From contig JAJDAQ010000023.1 of NCBI GenBank assembly GCA_029261815.1, forward strand, positions 1 to 40,492: a stretch of DNA of 40,492 nucleotides, read 5' to 3'. A program made the position numbers and the translations under genes. Source of the stretch: Deltaproteobacteria bacterium (GTDB taxonomy: Bacteria; Myxococcota_A; UBA9160; UBA6930). The notes beneath the pieces were generated by a model. It worked only from the letters and a program-made list of their open reading frames with translations. It made no database searches and was not told where the DNA came from. This document shows positions 16,262 to 25,136 of the stretch, piece after piece (positions within the stretch are counted from its first letter, which is position 1; each line of letters opens with the position of its first letter).

Positions 16262-17386
16262 CTAGGTTCGCGCCGGCTCGTCAGCCAATAGCGCCCCGAG
16301 ACGCAAGAGCTGCGGCGTCGCTCCTCCGAGTTGCAGTTCGAGGTGCTTGGCATGCAGGTAGAAGCGATGGAGCGGGTACTCCTTGTCGACGCCGACCCCG
16401 CCGTGCAGATGTTGGGCGGCGGCGACGACGCGTTGTCCCGCTTCGGCGACCCAGTACTTGGCGACGGCCACTTCCTTCGACGCGTCGAGACCTTCGTGAA
16501 TGCGCCAGGCCGCTTGCAACGTCGTGAGTCGAATCCCCTCGACATCGATATAGGCGTCCGCGGCGCGGTGGCCCACCGCCTGGAACATCGCGATCGGCTG
16601 GTCGAACTGTTTCCGGGTCTTCACGTACTCGGCCGTGAGCGCAAGGGCGGCCTCACAGACGCCGAGCCCATAGGCGGCCTGCGCCGCGTTTGCGCGCTCG
16701 ACGAGCGCTGTCAGTGCAGAGCGCCCCTCGGACGGGCCCACCAGGATACGGTCGGCCGAGACATCGACGGCGTCGAATGCCACGTGCGCTTCTGCGTGTC
16801 CGCGGACCGTTTCGACCTCGGTCAAACGAAGCCCGGCCGAGTCGGACGGCACCAGAACCAACACGGGGCCATCGGAGCTCATGGCGGACACGATGAGTGC
16901 ATGCGCCCGCGGCGCATCGGGCACACATAGCTTCCGCCCGGTCAGTCGAAAGCCGCCCGCGTGCGGCGTTGCGACCAGTGCGGGCGTCAACGGATCACCA
17001 GGCCCTTCGGAGAGCGCTGCGGTCAGAAACACCTCGCCCCGTGCCACCGGAGGGAGCCAGGCCTCCTTCAGGGCATCACTCCCGTACCTGGCGATTGGCC
17101 AGGCCCCGAGCACGACGGTTTCGAAGTAGGGAACGGGAGCGGTTGCGCGCCCGGCCTGCTCCATGGCACCCGCCAGCTCCAGGAATCCCAGGCCCGCACC
17201 GCCGTACACCTCGGGGATGGCGATCCCAAGCAGACCGGCCTCTGCGAGCGCGGCCCAGAGCGACGCATCGAATCGTACGCCCGTCTTCTCCAGTGCGCGC
17301 TGCCGCTCGTGGCTGGCCTCCTCGCCAAAGATCTGCGCGGCGAGGTCGAGGACGGCCTGTTGCTCATCGTTGTATTGAAAGTCCAT
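16262..17386 (-). CDS. Acyl-CoA dehydrogenase, FadE28-type partner subunit
   Basis: An FAD-dependent acyl-CoA dehydrogenase, 374 residues. The N-terminus (DFQYNDEQQAVLDLAAQIF) and the IAIPEVYGGAGLGFLELA motif are normal. The flavin/substrate loop that usually reads CxTEPxAGSD is eroded to ALSEGPGDP. The C-terminal glycine loop is LGGATPQL. Such degenerate subunits are typical of the heterotetrameric dehydrogenases FadE28-FadE29 (ChsE) of cholesterol degradation, where two different chains share the active sites. The gene is ten bases from its larger partner and two from the ligase gene. Confidence 0.88.
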   Translation of the reverse strand: MDFQYNDEQQAVLDLAAQIFGEEASHERQRALEKTGVRFDASLWAALAEAGLLGIAIPEVYGGAGLGFLELAGAMEQAGRATAPVPYFETVVLGAWPIARYGSDALKEAWLPPVARGEVFLTAALSEGPGDPLTPALVATPHAGGFRLTGRKLCVPDAPRAHALIVSAMSSDGPVLVLVPSDSAGLRLTEVETVRGHAEAHVAFDAVDVSADRILVGPSEGRSALTALVERANAAQAAYGLGVCEAALALTAEYVKTRKQFDQPIAMFQAVGHRAADAYIDVEGIRLTTLQAAWRIHEGLDASKEVAVAKYWVAEAGQRVVAAAQHLHGGVGVDKEYPLHRFYLHAKHLELQLGGATPQLLRLGALLADEPART

Positions 17387-17396
17387 GGTCCCTGCC

Positions 17397-18575
17397 TTAC
17401 ATCCGCGGAACGCGCGGAAGCTTCAACCCCATCAGCCCGATCAGATCGCGCTGGATTTCATTGGTGCCGCCTCCGAACGTCAGGATCAGCAAGGCGCGAT
17501 AGTTCGTTTCGAGCTGGCCGCGCGTGGCGGCTTCCGGCGACCCGCGACGCAAGTACGCCTGCGGACCGATCACTTCCATCAGCAAGCGAAAACTCTCCAT
17601 GTAGAACTCGGTGCCAAAGACCTTGATCGTCGAAGCATCGGCCACGTCCAGTTGGCCCCGCGTACCGTCCCAGGCGACCTTCCAGTTGATCAACTTCAGG
17701 AACTCGAGACCGCTCCAGACGCGAGCGAGATTGACCTGCACCCACTCCTGGTCGATCACACGGCGACCGTCCGGCAGCTTCTCCTGCTGCGCCCAGGCCC
17801 GCGTGTTCTCGAAGGATTGTTCAAGAAGGCCTGGCGAGCACAACGTCACGCGCTCGTGGTTGAGCTGACTCGTGATCAGCCCCCACCCCTTGTTCTCGCC
17901 GCCAACGAGGTACCTCGCCGGTACCCGGACATCTTCGTAGAAGATGATGTTGATATCGTGATCCGAGATCAGGTCCATCGGCTGGATCGTGATCCCCGGT
18001 GCATCCTGCGGCACGATGAGCATCGAGAGACCCGCATGCTTGGCCGCTTCCGGATCCGTGCGCGCGGCGAGCCAGATGTAGTCGGCATCGCTCGCGACGC
18101 TCGTCCAGATCTTCTGACCGTTGATGACGTACTCGTCGCCCTCGAGAACAGCGCGCGTCGTCAGTGCGGCCAGATCCGTACCGGCTTCGGGCTCCGAATA
18201 ACCGATGCAGAACAGGATTTCGCCGGCCGTGATACGCGGCAGGAACTCGGCCTTGATCTCCTCGCTGGCATTCTTGTAGAGCGTCGGCCCGACCGTATTG
18301 ATCGTCAGCATCGGCACGGGTGCACCACTGCGCATCGACTCGTCGAAGAAGATGAACTGCTCGAGCTGGGAACGGCCCTGGCCGCCGTACTCGGTGGGCC
18401 ACCCGATCCCAAGCCAACCATCGTGCCCCATCTGCCGAATCACCTGACGGTGCACAGGTCCGCAGCCATGCTCCGCGTGGAGCGCCTCGCGAATCTCAGG
18501 GGTGAGGATGCGGTCGTAGTAGGCGCGCAACTCGGCGCGCAACGCCTGCTGTTCGCTGTCGTATCCGATGTACAT
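17397..18575 (-). CDS. Acyl-CoA dehydrogenase, FadE29-type subunit
   Basis: Partner of the preceding 374-residue dehydrogenase, 392 residues. It shows GWPTEYGGQG, the flavin-binding IGYSEPEAGTDLA, KIWTSVASDADYIWLAARTDPEA and the C-terminal LTFGGGTNEIQRDLIGLMGLKLPRVPR. I recognise this ending and the general layout from mycobacterial FadE29/FadE26. The likely catalytic base is the Glu in LNHERV, on the helix used by isovaleryl- and long-chain-type enzymes, because the C-terminal position is Gly. First gene of the minus-strand operon, divergent from the 18698 crotonase with 122 bases between. Confidence 0.9.
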   Translation of the reverse strand: MYIGYDSEQQALRAELRAYYDRILTPEIREALHAEHGCGPVHRQVIRQMGHDGWLGIGWPTEYGGQGRSQLEQFIFFDESMRSGAPVPMLTINTVGPTLYKNASEEIKAEFLPRITAGEILFCIGYSEPEAGTDLAALTTRAVLEGDEYVINGQKIWTSVASDADYIWLAARTDPEAAKHAGLSMLIVPQDAPGITIQPMDLISDHDINIIFYEDVRVPARYLVGGENKGWGLITSQLNHERVTLCSPGLLEQSFENTRAWAQQEKLPDGRRVIDQEWVQVNLARVWSGLEFLKLINWKVAWDGTRGQLDVADASTIKVFGTEFYMESFRLLMEVIGPQAYLRRGSPEAATRGQLETNYRALLILTFGGGTNEIQRDLIGLMGLKLPRVPRM

Positions 18576-18685
18576 GGGCTCACTCTCGGCAGAAAGGGTC
18601 GGCGGCGCGCCCGGCGACAGCCGCCGAAACGGGGGACGTTGGTACCGGCGCCCATCGGGGGTGTCAAACCACAGCCGGCTCCCCC

Positions 18686-18691
18686 TATGGT
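18686..18691 (+). promoter_or_regulatory. -10-like hexamer directly before the 18698 crotonase gene
   Basis: TATGGT ends six bases before the ATG at 18698 and no ribosome site is present, so a leaderless transcript is plausible. The -35 region is weak. Confidence 0.35.
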
Positions 18692-18697
18692 AGAGCC

Positions 18698-19516
18698 ATG
18701 AGTGAATCCGATCTGCAGTTCGATCTCGACGCCGATGGTGTCGCCACGATCACCCTCCATCGTCCAGAGCAGATGAATGCATTCTCAGGCGCGATGGGTG
18801 ACGCCCTTGCTGCGGCCTATCAACGCTGTGATGAAGACGATGACGTCAAGGCTGTCGTTCTGACCGGCAGCGGCCGTGCGTTCTGCGCGGGAGCTGACAT
18901 GAGCGACGCGGCGGCGACCTTCGACCTCTCAGGATCCTCCCTGGACGACTTCAGCGCCGCCGCTGTCGCATTCCCGGCGTTCCGCGTTCGGAAGCTCGTC
19001 GTGGCCGCCGTGAACGGCCATGCGATCGGACTGGGCCTCACTCTCGCGATGCAGTGTGACCTGCGCATCTTCGCGCGAGAAGGAAAATACGGAATCGTCC
19101 AGGTCCGGCGCGGCGTCATGCCCGACGCCTATTCTCACCTGACGGTGTTGCGCTCGGTCGGCATGGCCAAGGCCGCCGAACTACTGTTGACAGGCCAGAC
19201 GTTCCGTGGGGACGACATCGAGCGACTCGGGATCGCCAACCAGGTGCTACCCGCCGAGGACGTGCTGAGGACAGCGCAGTCGATCGCGCGCGACGTTGCG
19301 CAGAACGCGGCGCCCTTGTCGGTCGCCGTTTCGAAGAAGCTGCTCTGGGAATCTCCGCTGCTCTCGGCCGAGGATGTCGAGCGCAAGGAAACCGCGCTCC
19401 ACATCCACCTCATGACGAAGCCCGACGCCATCGAAGGCCCGATGTCGTTCGTGGAGAAGCGCCGTCCGGACTGGAAGCTCCGCGTCTCACAAGACTGGCC
19501 CGAGTGGCCGGACTAG
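18698..19516 (+). CDS. Crotonase-family protein lacking both hydratase glutamates
   Basis: A 272-residue enoyl-CoA hydratase/isomerase superfamily member. The CoA-binding oxyanion motif FCAGADMSD (62-70) is intact. The usual catalytic glutamates are replaced: Thr115 in GLGLT (where GGGCE is normal) and Gln135 in IVQVRRG (where QPE is normal). Asp143 in VMPDA stands where isomerase-type or dehalogenase-type crotonases may place their acid. It is therefore unlikely to be a plain enoyl-CoA hydratase; a double-bond isomerase or another CoA-ester reaction is more likely. It is divergent from the FadE pair and probably shares its pathway. Its stop overlaps the next convergent gene by four bases. 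Confidence 0.85.
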   Translation: MSESDLQFDLDADGVATITLHRPEQMNAFSGAMGDALAAAYQRCDEDDDVKAVVLTGSGRAFCAGADMSDAAATFDLSGSSLDDFSAAAVAFPAFRVRKLVVAAVNGHAIGLGLTLAMQCDLRIFAREGKYGIVQVRRGVMPDAYSHLTVLRSVGMAKAAELLLTGQTFRGDDIERLGIANQVLPAEDVLRTAQSIARDVAQNAAPLSVAVSKKLLWESPLLSAEDVERKETALHIHLMTKPDAIEGPMSFVEKRRPDWKLRVSQDWPEWPD

Positions 19517-20136
19517 GCGGGTTGGGCAGATCCTACTCCGCCGGCCTGTAGGGCCACGACGACGACCGAGAGCACGAACATCGCGGACACCAGGAAGACG
19601 GCACCCCGATGCAACTTCTCGTTCGAGGACACGCCCAGGAGAATGAACACTCCGACCACGAGAGCGCGAATCACATTGATCGACACCGGCTCCTGGATGC
19701 CCAACATGATTCGGGAGAGTCCGAGCACGCTCAGTTGCACCGCAAACAGCGGAGCGATCCAGCGAACCTGGCGGTAGTAGTAGGCGCGCAGATCGAAAGA
19801 TCGGCCCGCCTCGATCGAGGGCGAGAGCAGGAACGCGATGAGCACAAAGAGCAGATTCGGCAGCACCAGGCCCATGAAGGCGTAGTAGTTGTCGATCTCT
19901 CTCGCGCGGACGTTCCAGACCTCCCACCAGCTGCTGGACTGCGCAAGGATCCCCAGGATCATCCAACCCACGTGAACCCAGTAGACCTTCACGCGGTCGC
20001 GGTCGCGAATCAGACGACCCAGCCCGGCGAGAAGCTCCGCCACTCCAATCGCGACGACGATCGAGATGAAGACCGTGACAAACTCGAAGTGAGACAACCG
20101 GATGGACCCCCACGGATGGCTCGCGAGCATCCGCAC
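19513..20136 (-). CDS. Six-helix membrane protein of unknown function
   Basis: I do not recognise this 207-residue protein. Six hydrophobic segments are visible at about 18-38, 51-71, 84-104, 124-144, 153-171 and 179-200, so it is an integral inner-membrane protein with short loops. Charged clusters (RLIRDRDRVK at about 41-50; SFDLRAYYYRQVR at about 112-124) mark cytoplasmic sides. The first codon is GTG at 20136 with an ATG two codons on. The coding frame is supported by consistent GC-rich third positions and the helix pattern. It is alone between a convergent crotonase gene and a divergent cupin gene. Confidence 0.75.
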   Translation of the reverse strand: MRMLASHPWGSIRLSHFEFVTVFISIVVAIGVAELLAGLGRLIRDRDRVKVYWVHVGWMILGILAQSSSWWEVWNVRAREIDNYYAFMGLVLPNLLFVLIAFLLSPSIEAGRSFDLRAYYYRQVRWIAPLFAVQLSVLGLSRIMLGIQEPVSINVIRALVVGVFILLGVSSNEKLHRGAVFLVSAMFVLSVVVVALQAGGVGSAQPA

Positions 20137-20277
20137 CTGATCCTAGCAACGCCGCGTCCGGCCTGACCCTCAGCGACAGCGCAGCGGGTCGCGATCTCGC
20201 CTATCGTACTGGTATACACGAAACCCGTGGGGCGCCCCGTCCTCGTGGACGAACCAGGCTTCGCGGACCCTGAGGAG

Positions 20278-20745
20278 ATGGATGTGTTCCGACTCGCCTT
20301 CGCTGCCCTGGGCTTTCTCCTGGTCCCTCTCGTCGCCCAGGCCGAAGAGCCCGGCGAAGCCGTAGAACGAGAGGGGCAGCACGCAGAACTGAAGCTCGAA
20401 GAAATCCTGACCGGGAATCTCCACGAGCTCAACGGGGCGTACAAGATCCGCGTGGCTCTAGTGACCTACGAGCCCGGCGGATTCGTCGGAAACCACCACC
20501 ATGCCGGGCCCGGCTTACGTTGCGTTACCGAGGGAAACCTGACCTATGTGCAGGAAGGCGTGACGCACGTGTACGGGCCGGGCGACTGCTTCTATGAGTC
20601 CGGCAATGTCGACCACCACGCCAACAACTTCGGAGACACACCGGTGGAGCTCTACAACTTCCAGATCCTGCCGGTCGCCTGGTCTGGATCTTCGGCGATC
20701 ACCGTCACACCCGTCCCCAAACCGGTCTCGGTTCCCGCGGACTAA
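20278..20745 (+). CDS. Exported cupin-domain protein
   Basis: A small periplasmic protein of about 155 residues with a signal peptide (FRLAFAALGFLLVPLVAQAEE) and one cupin barrel. Cupin motif 1 is partly kept (GFVGNHHHAGPGL, with a cysteine where the metal-binding Glu usually lies). Motif 2 is GPGDCFYESGNVDHHANN, which supplies the last histidine. A metal site made mostly of histidines is therefore possible. Start choice: GAGGAG lies directly before the ATG at 20278, while GTG at 20284 is six bases from it and may be the true start; both give the same signal peptide. The gene ends four bases inside the convergent neighbour. Confidence 0.78.
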   Translation: MDVFRLAFAALGFLLVPLVAQAEEPGEAVEREGQHAELKLEEILTGNLHELNGAYKIRVALVTYEPGGFVGNHHHAGPGLRCVTEGNLTYVQEGVTHVYGPGDCFYESGNVDHHANNFGDTPVELYNFQILPVAWSGSSAITVTPVPKPVSVPAD

Positions 20746-21524
20746 CGAAGGCGCTGCAAGGCCTCGACCGCTTCTAACGTCGCATCGATGTGAGTGAGAC
20801 CCGGTGTCGTCCAGCCTCCGTCGTCTTCCTGTTCGGTGACCAATGCCGTCACCAGCTCCGGCGGGTCCAACTTCGCACCCGGGAGCGCACGAGCACGCGC
20901 TCGACAGAAGACCCGCGACACTGCGACCGCGTCGAACGCCTGCATCCGGAAACCGCGCTCCAGCTCTCGGCCGCACCACTGCAAGGCTTCGTCTCCAACA
21001 TCACTGGTGTCGGACGAGAAGGCTGCGAGCAGCTGGAAGTACGCCAGGATCGGCTCATAGCTGGGCCCCTGAACGCGATCGATCGACCAGTTCTCCAGCA
21101 AGAAGGTTTCCGCATTCCGCAGCGAACGCGGCCGCGCGAACGGACTCTTCGCAAGGAATCCGGCGACCGTACCGGTCCGAAGGATCCGTGCTTCCACGTC
21201 TTCGTCGGCAATCCCCCAGCTTCCGTCCGCGTGCTGAAGTGCCGACAAGTATGCGACCGCGGCCTCCGGGACGGCGTGATCGAGCATCCCGAGCCCGTCC
21301 AGCGCGGCGAGCGCGCGCAACGTCGGGCCCATGGGGTCGTCCGAAGCGACCGTTCGCCATTCCTCGAATGCGCCGCTGGCTCCTTGCACAGCTGCGAGCG
21401 CGCCCAGGAGTGCCTGCGCATCTCGCTCGCGGAGCAACGTCTCGAAGTGGAGGCGTTCGATCTCGCCACCCGAGATCGCCACGAACCCGCCGGCACGGGC
21501 AAAGACCGCATCCAGGCCACTCAT
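20742..21524 (-). CDS. Prenyltransferase/squalene-cyclase-like alpha-toroid protein
   Basis: A 260-residue protein built from repeated two-helix units of the prenyltransferase and squalene-oxidocyclase type. Repeat cores QHADGSWG and EQEDDGGW are clear, with a weaker first repeat near [10 protein letters not shown]. It is less than half the length of squalene-hopene cyclase, and I see no DxDD catalytic motif, so it may be a partial or non-enzymatic toroid. The ATG at 21524 begins the conserved part; the longer upstream frame is probably a shadow of the divergent gene region. It has no obvious ribosome site. Neighbours give no pathway hint. Confidence 0.72.
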   Translation of the reverse strand: MSGLDAVFARAGGFVAISGGEIERLHFETLLRERDAQALLGALAAVQGASGAFEEWRTVASDDPMGPTLRALAALDGLGMLDHAVPEAAVAYLSALQHADGSWGIADEDVEARILRTGTVAGFLAKSPFARPRSLRNAETFLLENWSIDRVQGPSYEPILAYFQLLAAFSSDTSDVGDEALQWCGRELERGFRMQAFDAVAVSRVFCRARARALPGAKLDPPELVTALVTEQEDDGGWTTPGLTHIDATLEAVEALQRLR

Positions 21525-21614
21525 CGCAGCCACGCAGAATCCGGACGGAGGTCGCTGTCGGACATCGATGGAACGTAGCGACTCCACGGGACCACTCTCA
21601 CGTTCGCGAACCCC

Positions 21615-21620
21615 TAGACT
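21615..21620 (+). promoter_or_regulatory. -10-like hexamer before the DUF255 gene
   Basis: TAGACT ends eight bases before the ATG at 21629. No ribosome site is seen, so the transcript may begin at or just before the start codon. Confidence 0.35.
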
Positions 21621-21628
21621 CGCCCGCG

Positions 21629-23677
21629 ATGGAGCGCCCCGTCGACGACCTGACGACCAACCGTCTCGCCAGCGAGACCAGCCTCTACCTGCGCCAACAC
21701 ATGGACAACCCCGTGGACTGGCTCCCCTGGGGCCCCGATGCCCTCGCACGGGCGCAAACCGAGGACAAGCCCCTCCTCGTCTCGATCGGGTACAGCGCCT
21801 GTCATTGGTGTCACGTGATGGCGCACGAGTCCTTCGAGGATCCCGCCACCGCGGCCGTGATGAACGATCTCTTCGTCTGCATCAAGGTCGATCGCGAGGA
21901 ACGCCCCGACATCGACCAGATCTACATGGACGCCCTCGTTCGCACGCAAGGGCACGGAGGATGGCCGCTCACGGCTTTCTGTCGTCCGGATGGCCGGCCG
22001 TTCTACACCGGCACCTACTATCCGCCGGAACCCAGACACGGACTCCCCGCGTTCCGCGACGTACTCCGCTCGATGCACGAGGCCTACCGCGACCGCAGGG
22101 ACGATGTCGATGATGCCGCCGCTCGGATCCTGGAGGCTCTGGCAGCACGGCCCCAAGGCGTGGCCGACGCGTATCCGGGTCGAGCGCTGCTGGTTCGCGC
22201 GGCCGAGTCCGTGCTGCACGGCGCCGACCGGAACCACGGCGGATTCGGTGGTGCGCCAAAGTTCCCGACACCCACGAATCTCGAACTCCTGCTCGCGGGC
22301 TGCGACCTCCTGCCCGAGCAAAAGGCGCGGGACGCCATCGCGCACCTCGCCTTCACATGCCGGCAGATGGCTGGCCGCGGACTCTACGACCCGCTAGGCG
22401 GTGGCTTCCATCGCTACTGCGTCGACGGCCGCTGGGATGTTCCGCATTTCGAGAAGATGCTCTACGACCAGGGACAGCTGCTGAGGATCTACGCGGACGT
22501 GTGGCGACGGACGGGTGCAACCGACCCGGACCTCCGCTGGCCGATCGCCGAGACCGCGCGCTACCTGGCAAGAGAGATGACCGGCTCCGAAGGAGGCTTC
22601 TACGCCAGCCAGGACGCCGACAGCGAAGGCGTCGAGGGCAAGTTCTATGTTTGGACGCCGGCCGAAGTCAATGCGGTCCTTGGCGACGCAGCCGGCCCCA
22701 CCTTCAATGCCGCGTACGGCGTGAATGATCGCGGCAACTTCGAGGGAAAGACGGTTCTCTGGGATGTTGCGGGCGGCCCACACGACGCGCTGGAAGCCGA
22801 ACGTCAGCAACTCTATGTCGCGCGCGCGCAACGCGTCGCGCCGGCGACCGACACCAAGCGCGTGCTGTCGTGGAACGCCTATGCCATCTCGGGCCTCGCC
22901 TACGCGGCCGGCGTATTTGATAGTGACCAATGGCTTGCCCAGGCGACCGATGCCGCAGCGTTCGTGCGTACCGATCTCGCGCGCGCCGAGGGTGGATGGT
23001 GGCGCGTGTTCGCCGAAGGCCAGCGCAAGATCCCGGCATTCCTCGACGATCTCGCCGCCTGGTTGACCGCTTGCCTCGACCTCTACCGCGCCGGCGCGGA
23101 TCCGTCATGGATCGTCGTCGCGCATTCCGTGGCGGATGAAATCCAGGCGCGCTTCTTCGATGCGGACGAGGGCGATTTCTACCTGACCGCGGTGGATGGC
23201 GAGGCCCTGGTGCATCGGCCGCGCTCGAGCCACGACGGGGCCACCCCCGACGCCGCCGCACTCGCCACCCTGGCCTTCGTACGACTGGCAGGTCTCTCCG
23301 GCCGGGAAGATCTCGCGGCAACCGCTCAGCAGGTCTTGCGGACCCACGCGTTCCAACTCGAGAAGTCACCGACTTCAGCGCCCACGATGCTGCGGGCCGC
23401 CAGCTGGGCCGAGGCCTCACCCGCAACCGCCGTGATCCTGGGCGATCCCGATGCCCCGGCGACCCAGGCCCTGGCGCTCGCCGCGCGACGTTTCCTGGCG
23501 CCCGAGGAAGCCATCGTGGTTGCCTCTGAAGGTCAGATTCCGGAAGGAATCGACGCGAGCTGGCTCGAGGGACGGTCCTGCCTCGACGGGCGGGCGACCG
23601 CATTCGTCTGTCGGGGCACGGAATGCTCGCTTCCAACTCATGACCCCACCGCGCTCGCCCGCCCAGCGGCGGGCTGA
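21629..23677 (+). CDS. DUF255 thioredoxin-domain protein (YyaL/SPATA20-like)
   Basis: A 682-residue protein with an N-terminal thioredoxin-like domain (Thioredox_DsbH type) and a C-terminal (alpha/alpha)6 barrel like N-acylglucosamine 2-epimerases. The opening [21 protein letters not shown], the redox motif Cys58-His-Trp-Cys61 in [11 protein letters not shown], and [12 protein letters not shown]-like and GGWPLT motifs are hallmarks of the family. In the second half, [10 protein letters not shown] and LYDQGQLL stand out. The ATG at 21629 gives the standard N-terminus; the frame upstream of it is a shadow. The biochemical role of the family is not settled. No signal peptide is seen, so it is cytoplasmic. 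Confidence 0.92.
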   Translation: MERPVDDLTTNRLASETSLYLRQHMDNPVDWLPWGPDALARAQTEDKPLLVSIGYSACHWCHVMAHESFEDPATAAVMNDLFVCIKVDREERPDIDQIYMDALVRTQGHGGWPLTAFCRPDGRPFYTGTYYPPEPRHGLPAFRDVLRSMHEAYRDRRDDVDDAAARILEALAARPQGVADAYPGRALLVRAAESVLHGADRNHGGFGGAPKFPTPTNLELLLAGCDLLPEQKARDAIAHLAFTCRQMAGRGLYDPLGGGFHRYCVDGRWDVPHFEKMLYDQGQLLRIYADVWRRTGATDPDLRWPIAETARYLAREMTGSEGGFYASQDADSEGVEGKFYVWTPAEVNAVLGDAAGPTFNAAYGVNDRGNFEGKTVLWDVAGGPHDALEAERQQLYVARAQRVAPATDTKRVLSWNAYAISGLAYAAGVFDSDQWLAQATDAAAFVRTDLARAEGGWWRVFAEGQRKIPAFLDDLAAWLTACLDLYRAGADPSWIVVAHSVADEIQARFFDADEGDFYLTAVDGEALVHRPRSSHDGATPDAAALATLAFVRLAGLSGREDLAATAQQVLRTHAFQLEKSPTSAPTMLRAASWAEASPATAVILGDPDAPATQALALAARRFLAPEEAIVVASEGQIPEGIDASWLEGRSCLDGRATAFVCRGTECSLPTHDPTALARPAAG

Positions 23678-23713
23678 GCAGGTCTCGGACACGTCGGCTA
23701 TTCGTCCTCGCCC

Positions 23714-24415
23714 ATGGCCGTCTTCGAGAGCTTCCAGACCGCGCTTCGCCTGATCCTGGCTGGAGACGCGGAGCTCGTCGGCATCGTCTGGCTTTCGCTG
23801 CGGGTGACGGGAACAGCGCTGTTCGTCTCTGCCGCGCTCGGCCTGCCCGCAGGGGGCCTGTTGGGCGTGCTGTCGTTCCCAGGACGCCGTGCCGTGGTCA
23901 CGCTCGTCAATGCGCTGATGGGACTTCCGCCGGTCGTCGTGGGACTCGCCGTCTACCTCTTGCTGTCGCGGCAGGGTCCGCTCGGTGAATGGGGGCTCTT
24001 GTTCACGCCCGAAGCGATGATGATCGCGCAAACGGCCCTCATCCTGCCCATCGTGATCGCGCTCACGACCCAGGCCACTGAAGACCTATGGGGCGACCTT
24101 GGCGAGCAGTTGCAGTCACTGGGCGCTTCGCGACTCCGCGCGATCCCGACACTGCTCTACGAAACCCGCGTGACGCTGGTGACCGTGCTGCTTGCGGGTC
24201 TCGGGCGCGCCCTCGCCGAAGTCGGTGCGGTCCAGATCGTCGGCGGCAACCTGCGCGGACTCACACGCACGATGACGACGACGATTGCGCTCGAAACCAG
24301 CCGCGGCGAACTCGCGCTCGCACTCGGCCTCGGGCTCGTCCTGATGGTTCTTGCGGTCACCATCAACGGTGCAGCGGAGCTTCTTCGAGGGAGGGCCCAG
24401 CATGTCCGCACCTGA
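23714..24415 (+). CDS. tupB: Tungstate-type ABC transporter permease
   Basis: Inner-membrane permease of a tungstate (or related oxyanion) importer, 233 residues with about five to six membrane helices. The family features are LSLRVTGTALFVSAALGLPAG near the start, GLPPVVVGLAVYLLLSRQGPLG, the cytoplasmic EAA-like loop LQSLGASRLRAIPTLLYETR, and GRALAEVGAVQIVGGNLRG near the C-terminus, all typical of TupB/WtpB. It overlaps tupC by 14 bases and is first in the operon. A TATTCG element at 23699-23704 may be its -10 box. Confidence 0.88.
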   Translation: MAVFESFQTALRLILAGDAELVGIVWLSLRVTGTALFVSAALGLPAGGLLGVLSFPGRRAVVTLVNALMGLPPVVVGLAVYLLLSRQGPLGEWGLLFTPEAMMIAQTALILPIVIALTTQATEDLWGDLGEQLQSLGASRLRAIPTLLYETRVTLVTVLLAGLGRALAEVGAVQIVGGNLRGLTRTMTTTIALETSRGELALALGLGLVLMVLAVTINGAAELLRGRAQHVRT

Positions 24416-25136
24416 TTCCACAGAGCGCGCAATGCTGCCGCTTCGGTTCGAAGGCGTCGGCCTGGACCGGAACGGTCGCACGCTCCTTCATGACCTAACG
24501 TTTGAGATCTCGGCCGGGGGGGTGACCGTGATCCTGGGGCCGAACGGAGCAGGAAAGAGCCTGACGCTTCGACTCGCTCATGGTCTGCTGGGACCGACAC
24601 GCGGCCAGGTCGCCTGGGAGTGCCCGACCGAGGCCGCGCGGCGAGACAGCGCCCTGCTCTTCCAGCACCCCGTCCTCTTGCGACGAAGTGCGCGAGCCAA
24701 CGTCGGATATGCCCTGGCACTTCGCGGTGTTCCGCGCGCGCGACGCACTTCCCTCGCACAGACCGCGCTCGCCGCGATGGGGCTCTCTGCGGTGGCCGAC
24801 CAGCCCGCGCAACGCTTGTCGGGTGGAGAACGCCAGCGGCTGGCGCTCGCCCGCGCGCAGGCACTGTCGCCGCGAGTGCTCTTTCTTGACGAGCCCGCTT
24901 CGGCACTCGACCCGGCAGCGACCGAAGTGTTGGAAGCGGCCATCCTGTCCCTTCGCGATTCGGGCACGAAGGTCATTCTCACGACGCACGATCTCGCCCA
25001 GGCCCGCCGCATGGCCGACGACATCCTCCTGCTCCATCGCGGCCGCCTGATCGAACGGTCGCCGGCGGCCGCGTTCTTCACCGCGCCAGCCACCGAAACG
25101 GCACAGCAGTTCCTCGATAGGAGACTCTCCTCGTGA
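24402..25136 (+). CDS. tupC: Tungstate-type ABC transporter ATPase
   Basis: ATP-binding subunit of the importer, 244 residues. Walker A is GPNGAGKS (46-53), the signature is LSGGERQ (139-145), Walker B is VLFLDEP (159-165) and the switch His is in TTHD. The start is the ATG at 24402, preceded by the ribosome site GGGAGGG inside the end of tupB; an upstream in-frame start at 24351 is less likely. It overlaps tupA by four bases (GTGA). Confidence 0.9.
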   Translation: MSAPDSTERAMLPLRFEGVGLDRNGRTLLHDLTFEISAGGVTVILGPNGAGKSLTLRLAHGLLGPTRGQVAWECPTEAARRDSALLFQHPVLLRRSARANVGYALALRGVPRARRTSLAQTALAAMGLSAVADQPAQRLSGGERQRLALARAQALSPRVLFLDEPASALDPAATEVLEAAILSLRDSGTKVILTTHDLAQARRMADDILLLHRGRLIERSPAAAFFTAPATETAQQFLDRRLSS

